Shown one piece after another: positions 45,467-59,265 of a stretch of DNA of 64,000 nucleotides (position 1 is the stretch's first letter; every line of letters starts with the position of its first letter). The notes under the pieces are model-generated. The model ran no database searches and was not told the DNA's origin. It saw only the letters and a list, made by a program, of their open reading frames with translations. The translations under genes were made by a program, and so were the position numbers. Origin of the DNA: Anaerolineae bacterium (GTDB lineage: Bacteria; Chloroflexota; Anaerolineae; Aggregatilineales; Aggregatilineaceae); the NCBI GenBank assembly GCA_016926875.1, contig JAFGNU010000040.1, positions 100,017 to 164,016 of the forward strand, read 5' to 3'.

Positions 45467-47224
45467 CTATTGTTCGGCCTGTTCGCGCGCTTCGATCTCC
45501 ATTCGGGCCAGCTCGCGGCGCAGGATTTTGCCTACCGCCGTGCGCGGCAGTTCGTCCACAAAGTCAATACGTGTCGGCGTCTCGTAACGCGCCAGCCGTT
45601 GCCCGGTGAACTCGATCAATTCTTCCGCTGTTAACGCCTGCTGTTCCTTCACCACCACCCAGGCTTTGAGCGCTTCCTGCCCTACCTTGTTTGGGTCCGG
45701 GTGAGGGATCGCGACAACAGCGGCTTCTTTCACCGCCGGGTGCTCCATCAGCACGTCTTCCACATAACGCGGATATACGTTAAAACCGCCGATGAGCGCC
45801 ATGTCTTTTTTCCGGTCCACGATGTAAAAATAGCCGTCCTCATCCATCCGCGCAATATCCCCGGTATACAGCCAAACATTACCGTCTGGCCCTTTGCGCA
45901 GCGCGTTTGCCGTCTCGGTAGGCATACCGTGATAGCCACGCATTAGCTGCGGCCCGCGCATCAACAGCTCGCCCACTTCGCCAACTGGTACATCGGTCAC
46001 GCCGTCGTCCAGGTCCACGATCCGCATTTCCATATCCGAGAGCGGCAGCCCAATTGACCCCACGCGGTTTTCGCCGCGCACCGGGTTCACATGCGATGCC
46101 GTCGGCGCCTCGCTCATGCCAAAACCTTCAAGGATCACGCCGCCGGATAGTTCCTCAAAGCGCCGCTTGGTCGTTGGCGGCAGCGGTGCTGATCCGCTCA
46201 CGCACGCATAAATGGATGACAGATCGCATTTTCTCGCGATCACCCTGCTATTGCTGTTAATCGCGTTAAACAGCGCCGGTACGCCCATGAGCAACGTGGG
46301 GTGATACTGGTGGATGTTATCCACCACGTCGGGGATGTCGCGCGCATTCGGCACCAGGATCATCGCCGCATGCAGCGACACGGCAAAACTCATCACCGCT
46401 ACCATGCCAAAGACGTGAAACAGCGGGATCGCCGCCAGGAAAACTTCCAGCACATCAGGCCGGGCCAGCCACGCCTGGCATTGCAGCGTATTTGCCACCA
46501 AGGCCGCATGGGTGGACATCGCCGCCTTTGGAACGCCGGTTGTGCCGCCTGTATACTGGAAGATCGCGATGTCACCTGCGCTAACCTCAACGTCAACGTG
46601 TCTGCCAGCATAGCGCACCAGTACGTCCTGCAACCAATGGTCTTCAGGCCGTTTTTGAATGCGATGCCCGTCTTTTTTCTCGCGGGCCAGCGTGAACAAA
46701 GACCGGGCTAAGCCGGGCAGGTATTCCTTGACATTCGTTACAATCACGTGCTCGATATGGGTTTCGCTTTGCACCTGTTTGAGGTTGCCATAAAATAGCG
46801 TCAGCGCGATAGCCACTCTGGCCCCGCTGTCAACCAGTTGGTGACGCAGCTTGTCCGGTGGGAAAGTCGGGTTGACGGCGACCACCGCGCCGCCTGCCTT
46901 CAGCACACCAAAAAACGCTATCACAAACTGAACGCAGTTTGGCATGATGATCGCCACTCGTTCGCCTTTTTTCAGTCCCAGGTCAACCAGCGCCGCCGCC
47001 AGCGCATCGGTCAGCGCGTTAATCTCGCCATACGTCAGCGTGCTCTCGACCCGCCCGATGACCGGCAGATGCGCCGAGGTGATGGTTGCCGTATAGTTGC
47101 CGTATTCTTGGGCAGCGTTGGTCAGAAAGTGATAGAGCGGAAACTCAGGGTAGGGCATCAGGCTGTGCGGAACGCCTGAATCGTAGTGTTGCAGCCAGGG
47201 TTTGTCTTGGTAGGTTGCCATCAT
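45467..47224 (-). CDS. Long-chain acyl-CoA synthetase (AMP-forming)
   Basis: This 585-residue enzyme activates a fatty acid with ATP and CoA. ANL-family motifs are A3 YTGGTTGVPKAAM, A5 EGFGMSEA, A7/A8 YTGDIARMDEDGYFYIVDRKKDMALIGGFNVYP, and the C-terminal catalytic lysine in TAVGKILRREL. The length and motif order fit FadD-type ligases. The first of two adjacent ATGs is taken as start. The HAD gene follows as a probable operon partner; the upstream gene is divergent. Confidence 0.9.
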   Translation of the reverse strand: MMATYQDKPWLQHYDSGVPHSLMPYPEFPLYHFLTNAAQEYGNYTATITSAHLPVIGRVESTLTYGEINALTDALAAALVDLGLKKGERVAIIMPNCVQFVIAFFGVLKAGGAVVAVNPTFPPDKLRHQLVDSGARVAIALTLFYGNLKQVQSETHIEHVIVTNVKEYLPGLARSLFTLAREKKDGHRIQKRPEDHWLQDVLVRYAGRHVDVEVSAGDIAIFQYTGGTTGVPKAAMSTHAALVANTLQCQAWLARPDVLEVFLAAIPLFHVFGMVAVMSFAVSLHAAMILVPNARDIPDVVDNIHQYHPTLLMGVPALFNAINSNSRVIARKCDLSSIYACVSGSAPLPPTTKRRFEELSGGVILEGFGMSEAPTASHVNPVRGENRVGSIGLPLSDMEMRIVDLDDGVTDVPVGEVGELLMRGPQLMRGYHGMPTETANALRKGPDGNVWLYTGDIARMDEDGYFYIVDRKKDMALIGGFNVYPRYVEDVLMEHPAVKEAAVVAIPHPDPNKVGQEALKAWVVVKEQQALTAEELIEFTGQRLARYETPTRIDFVDELPRTAVGKILRRELARMEIEAREQAEQ

Positions 47225-47285
47225 AAAACACGCCTTGTCGGCATATGCTCCTTTCTTTTGACCAGTCAGATTACCGGGGAAACGC

Positions 47286-47315
47286 TTGTACAGATTGCAA
47301 ACATGTGTATATATT
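47286..47315 (+). promoter_or_regulatory. Promoter of the recombinase-like gene
   Basis: TTGTAC (47286-47291) and TATATT (47310-47315) are 18 bases apart in a very AT-rich stretch; TATATA two bases earlier is an alternative. Initiation would be near 47322, before the ATG at 47388. Confidence 0.5.
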
Positions 47316-47387
47316 ATTATTAAACACTAGACTCACGAAGAGGTGCGTTTTTTTCTAATAGTGGCAGGTACTCAAGGAAAACATACC

Positions 47388-48320
47388 ATGTCCAAGCAGC
47401 TTCCTCTTTTTCCCATCGACAGCGAACATGCCCTGACTCGCCGCAGCACCCTGGGGCAGGCGATCCCGGTTTTCCAGGAACATCTGCGCCAGGAGGGGCG
47501 CAGCCCGCACACCATCAACGCCTTTACCTCGGACCTGGGTTTGCTGTGCGAACTCTATGGTGAGGACAGAGCGCTTTTTGAATTCAACACGACACGGCTC
47601 AACCGCTTCATGGAATGGATCGAGCATGGCCGGGGCGTGCCGTGCAGCCGGAAATCCTACGCCCGCCGCGTGACAACGCTCAAGGTGTTTTTCAAATACC
47701 TGAAAAACGAAAACATCCTGTCCGCCGATCCGGCAGAAGCCCTGGTGCAGCGCTCCGGGGCGGCGCCGCTCCAGCCGATTGTGGAGGACGACGACGTAGA
47801 CCGCCTGCTCGCCTACACGCTTTCGCTGCGCCTGGGCGACAACCCGGACGCACGCCCGGACCTGCTTGTCCGGTTGCTGATAGACACGGGTATCAAAAAG
47901 GGCGAATGTATGGCGCTCAAGCCGGAGCACATTCTACGTGACGATCCAACCGCCCCCCTGCTCCTGATCCGCCATCGCAAACCGAACAATGTCTACAAGG
48001 AGCGGAAAGTTGCGCTGGACCCGGACTGGCTGGTTGTGTTTGATGAGTACATGGAACAGTACAACCCGCCCGACACGATCTTCGATTGCACGGCGCGCAA
48101 CTTGGAATATGTGCTCAGCGATGTCGCGGACGGGGCGGGCATCACGGGTAAAGTCTCATTCGAGGTTTTGCGCTGGACGTCGGCTGTGCGCGCTTACCAG
48201 CGCGGCGCGGACCTGGAAGCGTTGCGGGAGAAAATGGGGCTGAGCCGGATTAGCTGGCGTGAGACGAGCGCAAAGATCAAGTGCCTCGCAACGCAGCAGG
48301 ATTATAAGGAATTGATCTGA
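47388..48320 (+). CDS. Tyrosine-recombinase homologue lacking the catalytic tyrosine
   Basis: This 310-residue protein has an N-terminal SAM-like core-binding domain (~25-115) and a recombinase-fold C-terminal domain. In catalytic order, Arg I is Lys170 (DTGIKKGECMAL), the HxxR box reads EVLR (Glu259, Arg262), the LGH box reads MGL (residue 285 Leu for His), and the expected Tyr position near 294 is Ser. Only Arg262 survives clearly. It probably binds DNA without strand cleavage. The ATG at 47388 follows AAGGAAA; the in-frame extension upstream lacks a ribosome site. It ends three bases from the convergent rlmI-like gene. Confidence 0.8.
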   Translation: MSKQLPLFPIDSEHALTRRSTLGQAIPVFQEHLRQEGRSPHTINAFTSDLGLLCELYGEDRALFEFNTTRLNRFMEWIEHGRGVPCSRKSYARRVTTLKVFFKYLKNENILSADPAEALVQRSGAAPLQPIVEDDDVDRLLAYTLSLRLGDNPDARPDLLVRLLIDTGIKKGECMALKPEHILRDDPTAPLLLIRHRKPNNVYKERKVALDPDWLVVFDEYMEQYNPPDTIFDCTARNLEYVLSDVADGAGITGKVSFEVLRWTSAVRAYQRGADLEALREKMGLSRISWRETSAKIKCLATQQDYKELI

Positions 48321-48323
48321 TCG

Positions 48324-51592
<3,269 letters not shown>

Positions 51593-51595
51593 TTA

Positions 51596-52456
51596 TTACG
51601 GCGAAGTCACCATCAAGTAGTTGCGTGCTGCCCAACCATACCGCGTCGGATCGTTGGGGTCTTCAATACGCCACCATTCAAACCCGTCGGCGGCCTGCGG
51701 GCCATCGACCAGCACGAATGTATCGTCATCATACGCCAGAAAGCGCGGCAGGCCATCCCGTCCCGGCGTATCCCTGACATTCAGGCCGCTTGTTTCCACC
51801 CCGATCACCTGCACCGCCGCGCCAATAACAAACTCGCCCGGCGGCAGTGAGGGACTGGGGATCGGCGTGGGCAGGGTGACGGTCGGCGTGGGAAGCGCCT
51901 GTGGGATAGTCGTGGGATAGGTCCCCGCATTCGGTTGGGGCACGCCCGCGCTGTTACCCGCTGCAAAATCCTGGCTTAACGTCGGTTGGGCTGTCATTAC
52001 CTGCACACGCGGCGGTTGGTTGCCGGGCGTGTTCGGCTCGGTCAGCCCTGATACGGCATACAGCAGCCCAAACGCCGCCAGCCCAACAACGGCGATCATC
52101 ACCACCAGCGACCACCAGGGCAGGTAGAGACCGCTTTCACTTGGTCGGACGCCCCGCTGCCCGGCTGGGCGAGGATGTGACACAGCATATTGTCCCTGCG
52201 GCGGTGGTGCATAGGCAGGCGGGGGCGCAGCCGACGCACGATCTGTGCGGCGGCGGCGTGAGTGCGGCGGCTGGTGGGGCTGCTGCCCGGCTGGTAACCG
52301 GGGAGGCGGCGAAGGTGATGCCCCCGGCATGCGTGATGGTTCCACCGGGCGCGTCCGCTCCGGCTGCGCAGCGTCTCTTTGTGATTGGTCGGGCGGCATA
52401 ACAGGCTGTTCACCTGCCGCTCGCGGCGCTTGTCCCTTAGGCGGTATCTCACTCAT
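51596..52456 (-). CDS. Membrane protein with proline-rich cytoplasmic part and SH3 domain
   Basis: This 286-residue protein has a ~110-residue Pro/Gln/Arg-rich N-terminus, one membrane helix at ~115-135, a Pro/Thr-rich linker and a C-terminal SH3b domain (FVIGAAVQVIGVETSGLNVRDTPG, ending RYGWAARNYLMV). It resembles the five-repeat SH3 protein at 9950 in its terminal domain only. The outside SH3 domain probably binds wall polymer. It lies 21 bases from the ligA start on the same strand. Confidence 0.8.
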   Translation of the reverse strand: MSEIPPKGQAPRAAGEQPVMPPDQSQRDAAQPERTRPVEPSRMPGASPSPPPRLPAGQQPHQPPHSRRRRTDRASAAPPPAYAPPPQGQYAVSHPRPAGQRGVRPSESGLYLPWWSLVVMIAVVGLAAFGLLYAVSGLTEPNTPGNQPPRVQVMTAQPTLSQDFAAGNSAGVPQPNAGTYPTTIPQALPTPTVTLPTPIPSPSLPPGEFVIGAAVQVIGVETSGLNVRDTPGRDGLPRFLAYDDDTFVLVDGPQAADGFEWWRIEDPNDPTRYGWAARNYLMVTSP

Positions 52457-52580
52457 AACCGGACATCTTCACTACACTGGCCTGGTTACCATCGTCAGCT
52501 TAGCACTAACACATCACCCGGTGGTTCGACTCACACTGCCAAGTATACCACACGCCTGCCTGCCGCATCTGTGCCAATTG

Positions 52581-52610
52581 TTGACAGCCATCACCCGTTT
52601 GCTGTACGCT
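52581..52610 (+). promoter_or_regulatory. Candidate promoter of the PHP gene
   Basis: A perfect TTGACA (52581-52586) is followed after 18 bases by TACGCT (52605-52610), about 45 bases before the ATG. Confidence 0.4.
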
Positions 52611-52655
52611 CTTGGCGGGATATACCGGTCGTACAACACGAGAGAATGTGTCTTT

Positions 52656-53750
52656 ATGACCCTCTATGAATATGCAGGCAACCTGCACGTCCACACCCGC
52701 TATTCCGATGGCGCCGCTTACCATGCCAGAATCGCCGATGACGCCCTGCTGGCCGGGCTGGACTTCGTCGTCTTCACCGATCATAACCTCTGGGTGCCGG
52801 GCGTGGAAGGGTACTACGGTGACCCGGACCGGGGTTATGTCCTGCTGCTGGCCGGTGAAGAAGTGCATGACCGTTCCCGCATACCGCCGGGTAATCACGT
52901 GCTGGTATACGGTGCCGAACAGGAAGTGTCCCAACACGCCCACACGCTGCCGGGACTGATCAAGGCAGTGAACCAGGCAGGCGGTATGAGCTTCATCGCG
53001 CATCCGGACGATCATGCAGTTGCCTGGATGGGTGAATCGGCGTTTCCCTGGGCAGACCGGCATATAGAGGGTTTCACCGGGCTGGAAATCTGGAACTACA
53101 TGTCACGCTTCAAAGATCATATTCAGACCCGCCGCCAGACGCTGCGCAGTATCTTCAACCCGGAAGACATCATGCTTGGTCCTAACCCGCGCACCCTGAT
53201 GCTGTGGGATCAACTACTCGGCATGGGTCAAGACATCGTTGGCATTGGCAGCGCAGACGCGCACGGCACGCAGTACAGGCTGGGACCGATCAGCCACACC
53301 GTTTTCCCGTATGATTTTTTGTTTAGCTGCGTGAACACGCACATCCTGACTAAATTTGCCCTGACCGGCGAATTGCAGCACGACAAAGAGGTGCTCTATA
53401 CGGGCCTGCGCCAGGGGCGTGTATTTATCGGATACGATCTTCCTGCCCGCACAAAAGGCTTTCGCTATACGGCACAGGGACAAAACACCTCGGCTGTCAT
53501 GGGCGGGCATATCCGCCTGGGACACGGGGTGACACTCCAGGCGCTCGCGCCAACCCGCGCGCGTATCCGGATCATCTGCGGCGGCGATGTTGTGGCTGAA
53601 GAGCGCAGAGTCGAAAACCTGACGCACGTCGTGCGCAAACCAGGCGCCTATCGCGCGGAAGTCTGGCTGCCCTACCGTGATCGGGAACGGATGTGGATTA
53701 TCAGCAACCCGATTTACGTTGACCCGAACCCCAGCAGTTTGCGCCGGTAA
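52656..53750 (+). CDS. PHP-domain metal-dependent phosphoesterase-like protein
   Basis: This 364-residue protein starts with the PHP motif NLHVHTRYSDGAAYH, then GLDFVVFTDHN, and later EEVHD, FIAHPDD and GSADAHG, which together supply the usual metal ligands. PHP proteins hydrolyse phosphoesters. The C-terminal ~100 residues are beta-rich and not recognised. The ATG at 52656 is selected because the PHP strand begins right after it; upstream sequence in frame is non-coding. The substrate is unknown. uvrB follows in the same orientation with its own promoter. Confidence 0.85.
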   Translation: MTLYEYAGNLHVHTRYSDGAAYHARIADDALLAGLDFVVFTDHNLWVPGVEGYYGDPDRGYVLLLAGEEVHDRSRIPPGNHVLVYGAEQEVSQHAHTLPGLIKAVNQAGGMSFIAHPDDHAVAWMGESAFPWADRHIEGFTGLEIWNYMSRFKDHIQTRRQTLRSIFNPEDIMLGPNPRTLMLWDQLLGMGQDIVGIGSADAHGTQYRLGPISHTVFPYDFLFSCVNTHILTKFALTGELQHDKEVLYTGLRQGRVFIGYDLPARTKGFRYTAQGQNTSAVMGGHIRLGHGVTLQALAPTRARIRIICGGDVVAEERRVENLTHVVRKPGAYRAEVWLPYRDRERMWIISNPIYVDPNPSSLRR

Positions 53751-53790
53751 TTCTCATGCAGTCTGGTTAGCAGCATACTCAATACAACGA

Positions 53791-53796
53791 TATAAT
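53791..53796 (+). promoter_or_regulatory. -10 box of uvrB
   Basis: A perfect TATAAT lies 50 bases upstream of the uvrB ATG; a TTAGCA at 53767-53772 could serve as a weak -35 with 18-base spacing. A second TATAAT at 53826 is too close to the start codon to be useful. Confidence 0.45.
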
Positions 53797-53801
53797 ATTC
53801 A

Positions 53802-53813
53802 GAACGTTAGTTC
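53802..53813. promoter_or_regulatory. LexA/DinR-type SOS box upstream of uvrB
   Basis: The palindrome GAAC-GTTA-GTTC fits GAAC-N4-GTTC, the core of the Gram-positive-type LexA operator. It begins six bases after the -10 element, over the expected transcription start, where a repressor would block transcription. uvrB is a classical SOS gene. Confidence 0.65.
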
Positions 53814-53845
53814 GCATCCATAATCTATAATGGAAGGGAACATGT

Positions 53846-55903
<2,058 letters not shown>

Positions 55904-55928
55904 CCCCCTCTGATAGCTACCGAACAAT

Positions 55929-55960
55929 GGCGGCAGGTGTCTACGCGGGCACCTGCCGCC
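55929..55960. repeat. Strong inverted repeat after uvrB
   Basis: GGCGGCAGGTG (55929-55939) and CACCTGCCGCC (55950-55960) form a perfect 11-bp stem with a 10-base loop, 26 bases past the uvrB stop. There is no U-tract on either side, so it is not a typical intrinsic terminator; it may stabilise mRNA ends. Confidence 0.6.
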
Positions 55961-56094
55961 GGTTACATACAACTCGGATTGCATCCCGATACGTTTTGGG
56001 GTATCTTGAAACTCTATCCGGAAAACATGCGAGCATAATTAACAGCGTCTCACGACGGCTGTGAAGCCGCACTAGATACCTGAAGTGTGAAACC

Positions 56095-57252
56095 ATGATT
56101 ATCACACGCCAGCACCTCGAAGAATTCGAACATACAAACTTGGCCCCTTACGCGCTGAAAAGCAGCCAGAGCAAGGGACGTGAATACCCTGAGCCAGAAG
56201 CAGAATACCGGACCGCCTTTCAACGTGACCGGGATCGCATTCTGCACACAACTGCTTTTCGCCGGTTGGAATACAAGACCCAGGTGTTTGTAAACTACGA
56301 AGGTGACTACTACCGCACCCGCCTGACACACACCCTGGAAGTGACCCAGATCGGGCGCAGCCTGGCCCGCGCGCTGGGAGCCAACGAGGACCTGGTCGAA
56401 GCGATCTGCCTGGGACACGATCTGGGGCACCCCCCGTTTGGACATTCCGGTGAGACGATCCTCAATAAGCTGATGGCCGAGCACGGGGGCTTTGATCACA
56501 ACAAGCAGTCCTTACGCATCCTGACCAAGCTTGAGTCTCGCTACCCCAACTGGCGCGGGTTGAACCTGACATACGAACTGCGTGAAGGGATCGTTAAGCA
56601 CGAAACCGAGTACGACCTGAGCGACTCGGCAGCCGAAGGCTTTGACCCGCACAAGCGAGGCAGCCTGGAAGCGCAGATCGCCAACGTTGCGGACGAGCTA
56701 GCATACAATGCTCACGATCTGGACGACGGGCTGCGTTCTGGCATGATCGTGCCTGCCCAACTGGAAAAACTGGCCATCTGGCAGATGCTCCAGGACAGCA
56801 TCGGTTGGGATGGGCGTGATTTCACCGAGCAAATACGCCATCGTATCATTCGCCGGATGATGGGCATTGAGATTGACGACGTCATCGTAGCAACTGGCGC
56901 AGCGCTGTCCCGGTTTGATCTCCCCTCTTCTGACGCCTTACAGAGCCTGCCCCATAACATCATCGCCCACTCCGATGACCTCACGGCGCTGAACCGTGAA
57001 CTCAAGGACTTTTTGTACAGCGAGCTGTACCGGCACCACCGTGTTGTGCGCATGGCAGTCAAGGCCGAACGCTTCATCACCGAGTTGTTCAAAACATTCA
57101 TCGCAGAACCCGAACAACTCCCGCCATCGGTCCAGGACGCCATCGACAAGCGCGGCTTGCACCGAGCGGTTACCGATTACATCGCCGGGATGACAGATCG
57201 CTACGCCTTGACGGAATGGCAGCGGCTTTTCGACCCATACACACGGCCCTGA
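56095..57252 (+). CDS. Deoxyguanosinetriphosphate triphosphohydrolase-like HD protein
   Basis: This 385-residue HD-domain protein fits the dGTPase family: GREYPEPEAEYRTAFQRDRDRILHTTAFRRLEYKTQVF at the N-terminus, RLTHTLEV, the metal motif GHDLGHPPFGHSGE, and the later VADELAYNAHDLDD. It should hydrolyse dNTPs to deoxynucleosides and triphosphate; nucleotide preference is unknown. It lies between uvrB and greA on the same strand, separated by 191 and 64 bases. Confidence 0.92.
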   Translation: MIITRQHLEEFEHTNLAPYALKSSQSKGREYPEPEAEYRTAFQRDRDRILHTTAFRRLEYKTQVFVNYEGDYYRTRLTHTLEVTQIGRSLARALGANEDLVEAICLGHDLGHPPFGHSGETILNKLMAEHGGFDHNKQSLRILTKLESRYPNWRGLNLTYELREGIVKHETEYDLSDSAAEGFDPHKRGSLEAQIANVADELAYNAHDLDDGLRSGMIVPAQLEKLAIWQMLQDSIGWDGRDFTEQIRHRIIRRMMGIEIDDVIVATGAALSRFDLPSSDALQSLPHNIIAHSDDLTALNRELKDFLYSELYRHHRVVRMAVKAERFITELFKTFIAEPEQLPPSVQDAIDKRGLHRAVTDYIAGMTDRYALTEWQRLFDPYTRP

Positions 57253-57316
57253 TGCCAGTCATATTCACCACTCCAATCGACGCAATCTATCGCAATATAA
57301 GCTAGAGGTTTTACGT

Positions 57317-57796
57317 ATGGCAGATGAACAATTCCTGACCGCAGACGGCGCCGCCGAACTCCGCCAGGAGCTTGAAGACCTGATAAAAGTCAAGCGTCCG
57401 GCGTTAGCTCAAAGGCTAAAGGAGGCTATCGGCCAGGGCGATCTATCTGAAAACGCGGACTATATCGACGCCAAGGAACAACAGGGTTTTTTAGAAGGCC
57501 GCATCCAGTACCTGGAAAATCTGCTCCGGCATGCCACCATCATCGAAGAGGCTGATGATGGAAAAGGCACACCGTATGAGGTCAAACCGGGCTGCACGGT
57601 GACCGTTGTAGATGAGGAAGGAATCGAGGATACCTACCGGGTCGTCGGCCCGGCAGAAGCCGATCCACGCAACGGGAAGATCTCTAATGAAAGCCCGATG
57701 GGGGTCGCGCTGTTGGGTCGCCGTCTAGGTGATCGTGTGCGGGTGCATTCCCCTGGCGGCGATTGGCAGGTCAAAATCACGCGTATCACCCGTTAA
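57317..57796 (+). CDS. greA: Transcription elongation factor GreA
   Basis: This 159-residue factor rescues backtracked RNA polymerase by stimulating transcript cleavage. The N-terminal coiled coil has the tip motif GDLSENADYIDAKEQQ with the acidic residues needed for metal binding. The C-terminal FKBP-like domain includes NESPMGVALLGRRLGDRV. Length is standard. AGAGG lies about eight bases before the ATG. Confidence 0.96.
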   Translation: MADEQFLTADGAAELRQELEDLIKVKRPALAQRLKEAIGQGDLSENADYIDAKEQQGFLEGRIQYLENLLRHATIIEEADDGKGTPYEVKPGCTVTVVDEEGIEDTYRVVGPAEADPRNGKISNESPMGVALLGRRLGDRVRVHSPGGDWQVKITRITR

Positions 57797-57832
57797 GCTG
57801 CGTCCGCCTGTTCCCCGTTCATCCGAATGCAA

Positions 57833-57863
57833 AGGACCCGTGACAGCCCACGCCACGGGTCCT
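57833..57863. terminator. Hairpin between convergent greA and the 389-residue membrane protein gene
   Basis: AGGACCCGTG (57833-57842) and CACGGGTCCT (57854-57863) form a perfect 10-bp stem with an 11-base loop. The following T runs are short (GAAAT on plus, TTTGC on minus), but the position between convergent stops suggests a shared terminator. Confidence 0.6.
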
Positions 57864-57889
57864 GAAATGTCTACCTGCAATCCACGAGA

Positions 57890-59059
57890 TCAGTAGTTCA
57901 ACAGCTCTGATGTATCCCCAAAAGCGGTCGAGGAGTTCAAAGACGGCCCGCCCAGGTCGCCTTCAGCGCCTTCTTTGGGCCAGGCGGCCAGTTCTACCGA
58001 TAGACGCTCAAAAAAGCTGTTGGTCGGCAGCGCGCCCTGCCCGTACTGCAAATCGACAACACGCACCCGAACCCGCAGTTGTTGCGTTTCCAGCGTCGTG
58101 ATCATCCCCGGCTCGGCTAGCACGGCCTCACCTTTGGGGGCCAGCTTGGTGCGCAGTGCCTGATCGTTATAAGCGTGCTCGCTCATCAACACTTTGGTCA
58201 CAGTCCGAATGTCCGTTTTGTCAAACAACCAGACCTCGGTCGCCGTGACTTTCTTGGGATCGCCCACGCCAATCGTCTCAGAGATGCCCGATCCGCACTC
58301 GCCTAGGAACTCATCCGATGCCGACTCGATACTGAACGAGTCATCATACAGGTCATCTCCCAGCATATAAGACGACATATACTGGCCTACAGGTGGCATC
58401 TCCCCTTCAGCGGCAAAATCTGTTCTCTGCCCGGCAATTACCCTCTGGGCTGCGACGCGTTCGGCGTGTGTCGTTGCCCCTCCGGTTAAGCTACCAGGTG
58501 CGCCGGTAATGGCCGCGGGCGCGCTTTTTCCTTTCGCCCATTTTCCAACCGGAATCGCCCAATAGAATGTCATAAACAGCGCCAGGACAATTCCGAGCAC
58601 AGTCGTACCAAGCAAACAGATCAGCGGCCCTGTTATCGAACCCAGCGTACTGTGCTCGATTTTCTCTGCCTTTTTGGCTGCTTCAGACTTGTTTGGTTCG
58701 GCCACGCTCAAAAGCGCCTGGAGTTGGCGCGTGAGTTCCGGTTCCGTGGTCCGGTTTTTATCGATCAAGTCCTGGATCATTTCAGGCGATACGCCAGCCT
58801 CAATGATTTTTCTTTTGGCCTCTTCGCTGTCTTGATCGCGTTCAAATTCGGCAGCGGTCATCTTGATCCACTGGTCCTTATATCCATCCGCGAGATGGAC
58901 GGGTTCAGCGTCATAAAACTTGACCGGTGCTCCCTGATATGCCCAGGCCAGGCCGATAATAATGCCAAGCAGCACCAGCCCTAGCCGAAAGAGCGCCGGA
59001 GCAAGGGAACTCAAAACGGGCTTCATCATTATCTTATATTGTGCTATCAGGCTTCCCAT
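57890..59059 (-). CDS. Two-helix membrane protein of unknown function
   Basis: This 389-residue protein has an N-terminal membrane helix (~22-42), an outside helical, charged region (~45-140), a second membrane helix (~145-170) and a large cytoplasmic part. The latter has a Gly/Ala/Thr linker (~175-210) and a C-terminal domain beginning near GEMPPVGQYMSSYMLGDDLYDDSFSIE. No named family is recognised. AAAGGCC lies about ten bases before the ATG. It lies downstream of the greA terminator and upstream of the ABC genes. Confidence 0.7.
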   Translation of the reverse strand: MGSLIAQYKIMMKPVLSSLAPALFRLGLVLLGIIIGLAWAYQGAPVKFYDAEPVHLADGYKDQWIKMTAAEFERDQDSEEAKRKIIEAGVSPEMIQDLIDKNRTTEPELTRQLQALLSVAEPNKSEAAKKAEKIEHSTLGSITGPLICLLGTTVLGIVLALFMTFYWAIPVGKWAKGKSAPAAITGAPGSLTGGATTHAERVAAQRVIAGQRTDFAAEGEMPPVGQYMSSYMLGDDLYDDSFSIESASDEFLGECGSGISETIGVGDPKKVTATEVWLFDKTDIRTVTKVLMSEHAYNDQALRTKLAPKGEAVLAEPGMITTLETQQLRVRVRVVDLQYGQGALPTNSFFERLSVELAAWPKEGAEGDLGGPSLNSSTAFGDTSELLNY

Positions 59060-59189
59060 CAGGTCTGGCCTTTCTCTTCAGGCTACCGCAAGCGTGGTAG
59101 CGCGACCATCTACCGAACCGTTTTGCTGTGAAGCATTGTACATGAACACCACACGCAAGACAAATGGAACAGGCGTATCCCTATGTACA

Positions 59190-59229
59190 GCAAAAAAGAA
59201 CATGGGCCGGACAAATGCCCCGGCCCATG
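59190..59229 (-). terminator. Intrinsic terminator of the sugar ABC operon
   Basis: On the minus strand CATGGGCCGG and CCGGCCCATG form a perfect 10-bp stem with a 9-base loop, followed by TTCTTTTTTG. It lies 37 bases past the malG-type permease stop. Confidence 0.85.
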
Positions 59230-59265
59230 CCGTGATAACATTTCGACCGCGGTCAGGACAGATCA

